The translations under genes were made by a program, and so were the position numbers. DNA of 64,000 nt, taken from assembly GCF_026651855.1 (NCBI RefSeq), contig NZ_CP093280.1:7276501-7340500 (forward strand). The letters are read 5' to 3'. Below the pieces are notes generated by a model. That model was not told where the DNA came from. It saw only the letters and a program-made list of their open reading frames with translations, and did no database searches. Position 1 is the stretch's first letter; each line of letters starts with the position of its first letter. Below, in pieces: positions 58,579 to 64,000 of this stretch. Source of the stretch: Pseudomonas silvicola. GTDB lineage: Bacteria; Pseudomonadota; Gammaproteobacteria; Pseudomonadales; Pseudomonadaceae.

Positions 58579-59733
58579 TCATTCCAGGGCAGCGGCCGGC
58601 CCGAAGAATTCATGGTGCGCCTGGTCTTGCGGCACGCCCAGCGCCTTGAGATGGCCGCTTACCGCTTTCATGAAGCCCTTGGGGCCCAGGAAATAGGCAT
58701 CCAGGTCACGCTCGGCCGGCAGCCAGGCGTCCAGCCGCTCCTGGCTCAGCAGCCCGTCAACGTCATCGTAGCAATAGAAGCGCTTGAGCTGCGGGTGTTG
58801 TGCGGCCAGGCCGTCCACCCAAGCGCGAAACCCATGGGCGGCGCTGTTGCGCGCACAATGAATGAAGTGAATGGGCCGCCCACTGGGAAGTGCTGCCTCC
58901 AGCATGGCCAAGGTCGGGGTAATACCTACCCCGCCACTGATCAATACCAGCGGCTTGGTGCCGCCGTGAAGCACGAACTCGCCGGCCGGCGGGAACAGTT
59001 CAACCTGGTCACCCACTTTCAAGTGGTCATGCAGGAACCCCGAGACCTTGCCGCCTGCCTCGCGCTTGACGCTGATACGGTACTGGCCAGCGTTCAACAA
59101 TGCCGACAGCGAATAGGTGCGGCGGTGTTCCTGCCCCTCGATCATGACCTTGATGCCAATGTACTGCCCGGCACTGAAGTCCAGAACCGCGCGGCCATCC
59201 ACCGGCTCGAAATAGAAGGAAACGATTTCCGCGCTTTCTTCGACCCGCGCCGCCAGCTTGAACGCGCGGCCACCACGCCAGCCACCCGGTGCCTCTGCCT
59301 TGTGCTGATACACCTCAGCCTCGGCGCCCATCAGAATGTCGGCCAACTGCTGGTAAGCATTGCCCCAGGCGGCCAGCACATCGGGGGTCGCGATATCGCT
59401 GCCCAGCACATCCTCGATCGCGCGCAGCAGGCATGCCCCGACGATAGGGTAGTGCTCGGCCTGGATCTGCAAAGCCACGTGCTTGTTGATGATGCGCGCC
59501 ACCAGGCCACCCAGCTGGTCGAGTTCATCGATGTGCCGGGCGTACATCAGTACGCCGTTGGCCAGGGCGCGGGGTTGGTCACCATTGGCCTGGTGAGCCT
59601 GGTTGAACAACGGGCGCACGCCCGGGTTCTCTTCCAGCAGGGTACGGTAGAAATGGGTAGTGAGCGCTTCGCCGCCGCTTTCCAGCAGGGGGACGGTGGC
59701 TTTGACGATGGCGCGGTCCTGGGCACTGAGCAT
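58579..59733 (-). CDS. hmp: Flavohemoprotein nitric oxide dioxygenase Hmp (Fhp)
   Basis: 384 aa. Globin domain about 1-138 (proximal His in NKHVALQIQAEHYPIVG), FAD-binding domain with RTYSLSA about 205, NAD-binding domain with ISGGVGITPTLAML about 265. Oxidises NO to nitrate with O2 and NAD(P)H. Divergent from a NorR-type activator; three GTCA-N3-TGAC-like sites lie between them. Confidence 0.95.
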   Translation of the reverse strand: MLSAQDRAIVKATVPLLESGGEALTTHFYRTLLEENPGVRPLFNQAHQANGDQPRALANGVLMYARHIDELDQLGGLVARIINKHVALQIQAEHYPIVGACLLRAIEDVLGSDIATPDVLAAWGNAYQQLADILMGAEAEVYQHKAEAPGGWRGGRAFKLAARVEESAEIVSFYFEPVDGRAVLDFSAGQYIGIKVMIEGQEHRRTYSLSALLNAGQYRISVKREAGGKVSGFLHDHLKVGDQVELFPPAGEFVLHGGTKPLVLISGGVGITPTLAMLEAALPSGRPIHFIHCARNSAAHGFRAWVDGLAAQHPQLKRFYCYDDVDGLLSQERLDAWLPAERDLDAYFLGPKGFMKAVSGHLKALGVPQDQAHHEFFGPAAALE

Positions 59734-59777
59734 GAGGTAACTCCTTGAGCCTTGAGTAAAAAGTCACTTCAGCAATA

Positions 59778-59792
59778 TCACTATCCGTGCCA
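59778..59792 (-). promoter_or_regulatory. Possible sigma-54 promoter of hmp
   Basis: Minus strand TGGCAC (-24) followed at the correct distance by GTGA in place of the -12 TTGC. The -24 is perfect, the -12 degenerate. Supported by the NorR partner requiring sigma-54, and by position 45 bp before hmp. Confidence 0.4.
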
Positions 59793-59832
59793 TAAATATT
59801 TCCCTTTAAAAACAACCACCTAAAGATTGTCG

Positions 59833-59889
59833 AGTCATATGGACCACGAAGCGCGTATAGTCAGTTTGACTACGTGAGGTCAATATGAC
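59833..59889. promoter_or_regulatory. Three NorR-type binding sites (GTCA-N3-TGAC)
   Basis: GTCATATGGAC (59833-59843, one mismatch), GTCAGTTTGAC (59860-59870) and GTCAATATGAC (59879-59889). The last covers the activator's own start codon. Three such enhancer sites upstream of a NO-detoxification gene is the arrangement known for E. coli NorR. Confidence 0.75.
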
Positions 59890-61432
59890 TGCAAAACCAC
59901 TGCTCACTGCCCTGCTCCCCCTGGTCTCGGACCTGTCCCGGGACTTGCCTGAACAGGAGCGTTACCGCCGCCTGTTGCAGACCCTGCGCACCCTGCTGCC
60001 TTGCGACGCCACGGCCCTGTTGCGGTTGGAAGGCGATGCATTGGTACCCCTGGCGGTGGATGGTCTCAGCACTGATACCCTGGGCCGACGCTTCAAGGTC
60101 AGCGAGCACCCGCGGTTCGAGAGGCTGCTGGCCAGCCCCGGCCCTACCCGTTTCGATGCCGACACGACGCTTCCCGACCCATACGACGGCCTGGTCGAGG
60201 GGCTGCACGAAGACCTGCACGTGCACGACTGCCTCGGTTGCCCGCTGTTCGTCGACGAGCACCCCTGGGGCTTGCTGACCCTTGATGCCCTTGACGCGCG
60301 ACGTTTCGACAGCCTCGACCTGGAAGCCCTGCAAGCCTTCGCCAGCATGGCGGCCGCGACCGTCACCGTAGCGCAGCGTATCGACCACCTGGCCCTGCGT
60401 GCCGAAAACGAACACCAGCGGGCCGAGTTCTACCGCCAGGCCAGTGGCCAGCAACCTCGGGAAATGATCGGCCAGAGCCCCGCCCTGAAACGGTTGGTGG
60501 ACGAGACGCGTTTGGTGGGCAGCAGCGACCTGACCGTGCTGATCACGGGCGAAACCGGCGTGGGCAAGGAATTGGTGGCCCAGGCCATTCACCAGGCCTC
60601 CAGCCGTGCCGGGCAACCGATGGTCAGCCTCAACTGCGCTGCCCTGCCCGACACCCTGGTGGAAAGCGAACTGTTCGGCCATGTGCGGGGCGCGTTCACC
60701 GGCGCTACCAGCGAACGCCGCGGCAAGTTCGAACTGGCCAATGGCGGCACACTCTTCCTGGACGAAGTGGGCGAGTTGTCATTGACCGTGCAGGCCAAGC
60801 TATTGCGGGTACTGCAGAGTGGCCAACTGCAGCGGCTGGGCTCCGACCGCGAGCACCGAGTGGATGTGCGCCTGATCGCCGCGACCAACCGCGACCTTGC
60901 CGAAGAAGTGCGCGACGGCCGTTACCGGGCCGACTTCTACCACCGCCTCAGCGTGTACCCGCTGCTGGTGCCGCCCCTGCGGGAGCGCGGTGCCGATATC
61001 CTCTTGCTCAGTGGCTTCTTTCTCGAACAGAACCGCTCGCGCCTGGGCCTCAACAGTCTGCGCCTGAGCACTGACGCCCAGGAGGCCCTAATGGCCTACC
61101 CGTGGCCTGGTAATGTGCGGGAACTGGAGCACCTGATTGGCCGTGCATCACTCAAGGCCCTGGGGCAGCAGGGCAAACGCCCGACTATCCTCACACTCAG
61201 CGCCAGCGACCTGGGCCTGCGCATGGGGGATACGCCCGATGTAGCCGAGCCACCCGCCGACCAGCCAACGGGCGCCGACGCCGACCTGCGTCAGGCCACC
61301 GATGCCTTCCAGCGGCGGCTGATCCAGGCGAGCCTTGCTCGGCACCCGGGCAATTGGGCGGCTGCGGCCAGGGACCTGGGCCTGGACCGCGCGAACTTAA
61401 GCCGCCTGGCAAAGCGGCTGGGGCTCAAGTAA
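59885..61432 (+). CDS. norR: NorR/FhpR-type nitric-oxide-responsive sigma-54 activator
   Basis: 515 aa. N-terminal GAF domain (about 20-175) that in NorR holds a mononuclear iron NO sensor; AAA+ domain about 190-420 with Walker A GETGVGKE, sigma-54 loop GAFTGAT and Walker B FLDEVGEL; Fis-type HTH NWAAAARDLGLDRANLSRLAKRL at the C-terminus. Divergent from hmp, its probable target. In P. aeruginosa the equivalent regulator is FhpR. Confidence 0.93.
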   Translation: MTAKPLLTALLPLVSDLSRDLPEQERYRRLLQTLRTLLPCDATALLRLEGDALVPLAVDGLSTDTLGRRFKVSEHPRFERLLASPGPTRFDADTTLPDPYDGLVEGLHEDLHVHDCLGCPLFVDEHPWGLLTLDALDARRFDSLDLEALQAFASMAAATVTVAQRIDHLALRAENEHQRAEFYRQASGQQPREMIGQSPALKRLVDETRLVGSSDLTVLITGETGVGKELVAQAIHQASSRAGQPMVSLNCAALPDTLVESELFGHVRGAFTGATSERRGKFELANGGTLFLDEVGELSLTVQAKLLRVLQSGQLQRLGSDREHRVDVRLIAATNRDLAEEVRDGRYRADFYHRLSVYPLLVPPLRERGADILLLSGFFLEQNRSRLGLNSLRLSTDAQEALMAYPWPGNVRELEHLIGRASLKALGQQGKRPTILTLSASDLGLRMGDTPDVAEPPADQPTGADADLRQATDAFQRRLIQASLARHPGNWAAAARDLGLDRANLSRLAKRLGLK

Positions 61433-61514
61433 TGGCTCAATGGTGCTAAAGACAAGGGTTGCTGGGTCGATAAACCTGGCAATGAATAGATCCGGTCTGA
61501 CAAAGAAGGTCCCC

Positions 61515-62414
61515 ATGTCGTCCAAGAATGCCCGCGCAGATTCACTCTCGCTCCTGCTGTTTACCTTGCGCAGCGGCAAGCTGATGGCTATCAACCTGCT
61601 GAAAGTCAGCGAAATCATTCCCACGCCCTCCCTGACCCGGCTGCCGGAGTCGCACCCCCATGTAAAAGGCGTCGCCACCCTGCGCGGCAACTCGCTGTCG
61701 GTGATCGACCTCAGCCGTGCCATTGGTGAGCTGCCGCTACTGGACCCCAATGGCGGCTGCCTGATCGTCACTGACATCAGCCGCTCCAAACAGGGCCTGC
61801 ACGTGCAGGCCGTGAGCAAGATCGTTCACTGCCTGACCACCGACATCCGTCCGCCACCATACGGCGCGGGCATGAAGTCGTTCATCACCGGCGTCACGCG
61901 GGTCGATGACAAGCTCGTGCAGGTGCTGGACATCGAGAAGGTCATCCACGGCATCACCCCGGCGCCCCTGGTGGCCGCGCCCGAGCAGCTGGGCGAAGAT
62001 GATGCACAACTGCTGGCCACGGCCAAGATCCTGGTAGTGGACGACAGCCAGGTAGCCCTGCAGCAATCGGTACTGACCTTGCGCAACCTCGGCCTGCACT
62101 GCCACACGGCACGCAGTGCGCGGGAGGCCATCGACCTGTTGCTGGAGTTGCAGGGTACCCCTGAGCAGATCAATGTGCTGGTATCGGACATCGAGATGTC
62201 GGAAATGGACGGCTACGCGCTCACCCGCACCCTGCGCGAGACGCCGGATTACAAAGACCTGTATGTGCTGCTGCACACCTCCCTGGACAGCAAGATGAAC
62301 AGTGAAAAAGCCCGGGCCGCCGGCGCCAACGCGGTGCTGACCAAGTTCTCCTCCCCCGAGCTTACCCAGTGCCTGATCCGCGCCGCCCGCGTGGTCAACG
62401 GCCTGGACGACTGA
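61515..62414 (+). CDS. Chemotaxis coupling protein CheV
   Basis: 299 aa from ATG at 61515 (MSSKNARADSLSLLLF), with GAAGG upstream; earlier in-frame ATGs lack one. CheW-like domain about 10-155 (SEIIPTPSLTRLPESHPHVKGVATLRG) then a receiver domain (ILVVDDSQVALQQSV, phospho-Asp in LVSDIEMSEMDGY, Lys in LTKFSSPEL). Links receptors to CheA with phosphorylation-dependent tuning. 25 bp before the GNAT gene. Confidence 0.93.
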   Translation: MSSKNARADSLSLLLFTLRSGKLMAINLLKVSEIIPTPSLTRLPESHPHVKGVATLRGNSLSVIDLSRAIGELPLLDPNGGCLIVTDISRSKQGLHVQAVSKIVHCLTTDIRPPPYGAGMKSFITGVTRVDDKLVQVLDIEKVIHGITPAPLVAAPEQLGEDDAQLLATAKILVVDDSQVALQQSVLTLRNLGLHCHTARSAREAIDLLLELQGTPEQINVLVSDIEMSEMDGYALTRTLRETPDYKDLYVLLHTSLDSKMNSEKARAAGANAVLTKFSSPELTQCLIRAARVVNGLDD

Positions 62415-62439
62415 GCGAGGCGCCACGGTGGAGTGCCTG

Positions 62440-62889
62440 ATGTTGCGCAAGGCGCTGGACCCCGAACAGGGCCCGGCCCATTGGCCCAACGGCTTGCAGT
62501 TGCGCCCCTGGGCCCCGGCCACCGGCCCCGCGGCCCATGCCCTGCTGCTGGAAACCGAGCAGCTGGAGCCCGGCCTCACGTGCGCGCAGTGGCTGGAACA
62601 GTTGCAGGCAGACCCGGAAGTCAGCCCCCATCTGTGCCTCACCGTTTTCGACGCCAACGGCCTGGCCGGCTTCGCCATGGGCTGGGCCAGCACCTTCATA
62701 CGCCACCTGGCGGTGCAACCTCACGCGCGGCGCCAGGGCCTGGGCACCGCCCTGCTGGCCCAGCTGTTTTTCATGTACAGCCAGCGCGGCGAAGTGCTGG
62801 TCGACCTGACCCTGCGCGCCGACAACACGGCGGCGCGGCGCCTGTATGCCCAGGCGGGCATGTTCGAGTTTCGTCGATATACTCTGTAA
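62440..62889 (+). CDS. GNAT family N-acetyltransferase
   Basis: 149 aa from ATG at 62440, where GTGGAG serves as ribosome site; GTG at 62428 is an alternative. Acetyl-CoA-binding motif A: RHLAVQPHARRQGLGTALLAQLF, then LRADNTAARRLYAQAGMFEF. Substrate unknown. Confidence 0.85.
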   Translation: MLRKALDPEQGPAHWPNGLQLRPWAPATGPAAHALLLETEQLEPGLTCAQWLEQLQADPEVSPHLCLTVFDANGLAGFAMGWASTFIRHLAVQPHARRQGLGTALLAQLFFMYSQRGEVLVDLTLRADNTAARRLYAQAGMFEFRRYTL

Positions 62890-62955
62890 CAACGCCGGGC
62901 TGCAACCTATGCGATTCGCTCGGGCATACTTGCTGACTTTGCCCCGGAGACTCCC

Positions 62956-63279
62956 ATGTACAAAAGCGCCGCGCTGGGCCTGATACTCCTCGCCCCCCTG
63001 GGCAACGCCGGGGCTTCCAGCGAAGCAGCCTGGGCCGAGCATGACCAGCAGGTACTGCAGGCCTGCGCGGCCGCCAGCCAGCTCAAGGATACCCAGGCCG
63101 TGGGCCGCCCGGCCGAGTTCGATGACAGCGTGGGTTACAGCGCCTTGTTGTTGCAGGGCCGCTACCCCCAGGCGCACATGAAGAACCGCACCGGCCGCGA
63201 GCTATGCCTGTTCGACAAGAAAACCCGCAGTGCCCACGTCAGCGAGTGGGACTCGATCATCAGCGTGCGCAAACCCTGA
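62956..63279 (+). CDS. Small exported hypothetical protein
   Basis: 107 aa. Signal peptide MYKSAALGLILLAPLGNAGA; the mature part has two cysteines (LQACAAASQL, RELCLFDKK) that could pair. GRYPQAHMKNRTGRELCLFDKKTRSAHVSEWD is the conserved-looking tail. Family not recognised. Confidence 0.7.
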   Translation: MYKSAALGLILLAPLGNAGASSEAAWAEHDQQVLQACAAASQLKDTQAVGRPAEFDDSVGYSALLLQGRYPQAHMKNRTGRELCLFDKKTRSAHVSEWDSIISVRKP

Positions 63280-63281
63280 GC

Positions 63282-63422
63282 TCACAGCCGGATGAACACA
63301 TTCACCAGCGGCCACCAGTCGTGCACGCGTTCGCCAGCGATGAACAGGGCCAATAGCACCAGGGGCATCGACATGCATAGTGCGGCGGGGATGAACCATT
63401 TGCCCGAATTCTGACGGAGCAC
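63282..63422 (-). CDS. 46-residue single-span membrane protein
   Basis: GTG at 63422 with GAGG 8 nt upstream. LRQNSGKWFIPAALCMSMPL continues into VLLALFIAG, one membrane helix, then ERVHDWWPLVNVFIRL. Ends 2 bp from the stop of the convergent exported-protein gene. The basic N-terminus and amphipathic tail argue for a real gene; function unknown. Confidence 0.6.
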   Translation of the reverse strand: MLRQNSGKWFIPAALCMSMPLVLLALFIAGERVHDWWPLVNVFIRL

Positions 63423-63719
63423 GGGGTGGCCTCTTGTAAGGGAATATGTACGCAACCAAGTGTCACGGCATCAGGGGGGATGCTGCCATTGGCCGTTTCG
63501 CTTTTTCTTGTAGGAAATGCCCTATTTCAAAGCGTTAACCGTTCGCCAGTGGAACCTGACGCGGCTCAGGAATCGGCCCTGCCAGCCCGTTGAAAGGGCT
63601 GGCCAGCCCGGTTTCCTGACAAATCTGACAGCAAGGCGTCACGTTCCCGACCGGGTTGCCGCTATATAAAGGACAGCATTACCCCCTTTTCCAGCCCTGA
63701 ACCCCGGCGTAGTCTCCGC
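63423..63719. other. Intergenic region before the efflux adaptor
   Basis: No gene. Contains a hairpin CCAGCCC/GGGCTGG (63582-63602) and the direct repeat CTGACA at 63616 and 63625 (9-bp period), a possible response-regulator site for the downstream efflux gene. TATATAA near 63663 may be a -10. Tentative. Confidence 0.35.
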
Positions 63720-64000
63720 ATGCGCGACTCGATAACAAAAAAACTGCTGTTGGCCCTGATCGTCATCCTCCTGCTGGCCACTGCCCTGTGGTACTGGAAA
63801 CGCCCCGAGCACAAGGCCGCCACCGTGGCCGCCGTGCCCATCAGGGTGGTACACGTGCAACGCCAGGACGTGGCCAAGTCATTGTCGGGGATCGGTACCG
63901 TGCAATCACTGCAGAGCGTGACCATCCGCCCCCAGATCGATGGCATTCTCAGCAAGCTCGCGGTGAAGGAAGGGCGATGGGTCAAGCAGGGCGACCTGCT
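63720..64000 (+). CDS. RND efflux periplasmic adaptor (MdtA/MexA-like membrane fusion protein), N-terminal part
   Basis: 93 codons visible, running off the right edge. N-terminal membrane anchor or signal (KKLLLALIVILLLATALWYW), then IRVVHVQRQDVAKSLSGIGTVQSLQSVTIRPQIDGILSKLAVKEGRWVKQGDLL, the barrel-sandwich/lipoyl half-motif of HlyD-type adaptors. Closest in style to MdtA. Pump genes would lie beyond the window. Confidence 0.85.
   Translation, partial: MRDSITKKLLLALIVILLLATALWYWKRPEHKAATVAAVPIRVVHVQRQDVAKSLSGIGTVQSLQSVTIRPQIDGILSKLAVKEGRWVKQGDL

Overview
The window reads as a chromosome segment of a Pseudomonas of the P. putida type. Reasons: high-GC coding sequence, the conserved block rlmN-pilF-rodZ-ispG-hisS-yfgM-bamB-der, a complete isc operon next to cysE/trmJ/suhB, a cyoABCDE quinol oxidase operon, and an hmp gene divergent from a NorR-type activator. 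Species was inferred from gene content and order only.

Layout. 1-26 kb (almost all minus strand) is housekeeping: a methionine-salvage pair (omega-amidase, methionine aminotransferase); der, bamB, yfgM, hisS, ispG, rodZ, pilF, rlmN, ndk; the iron-sulfur operon iscRSUA-hscBA-fdx-iscX behind an IscR-type autoregulated promoter; cysE, trmJ and divergent suhB; secF-secD-yajC-tgt-queA. A tRNA-Leu(CAA) at 25.9 kb borders an AT-richer accessory patch (26.5-29.1 kb) holding a lone DUF262 + Schlafen/AlbA_2 fusion, a candidate defence gene, and a DUF3077 gene behind an unusual self-complementary leader.

29.5-39.5 kb carries small uncharacterised genes, an AraC regulator, a PEP-mutase/isocitrate-lyase family enzyme, an iron-starvation module (Fur-like box, FecI-type sigma, FecR-type anti-sigma, STN-containing TonB receptor), an apparent LysR::monooxygenase chimera that reads through a REP pair, and an LprI-like protein. 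39.5-47 kb is signalling: a CheB-CheR-PAS gene now broken by an internal rearrangement with twelve perfect 42-bp repeats, a PAS-GGDEF-EAL protein, and a PPK2 polyphosphate kinase. 47.3-64 kb has DUF4087, DJ-1/PfpI and AlaC genes, the cyo operon, dsbB, hmp/norR (nitric oxide detoxification), cheV, a GNAT enzyme, two small exported or membrane proteins, and the start of an RND efflux adaptor.

The most striking feature is structural. Three loci within 20 kb (39.5-43.8, 48.8-51.2 and 56.8-59.7 kb) carry partial tandem duplications whose joints sit at short shared sequences. In the alaC case the copies differ by eight substitutions, all synonymous. This is either real microhomology-mediated rearrangement or a mixed-strain/assembly artefact; read-level data would separate the two.
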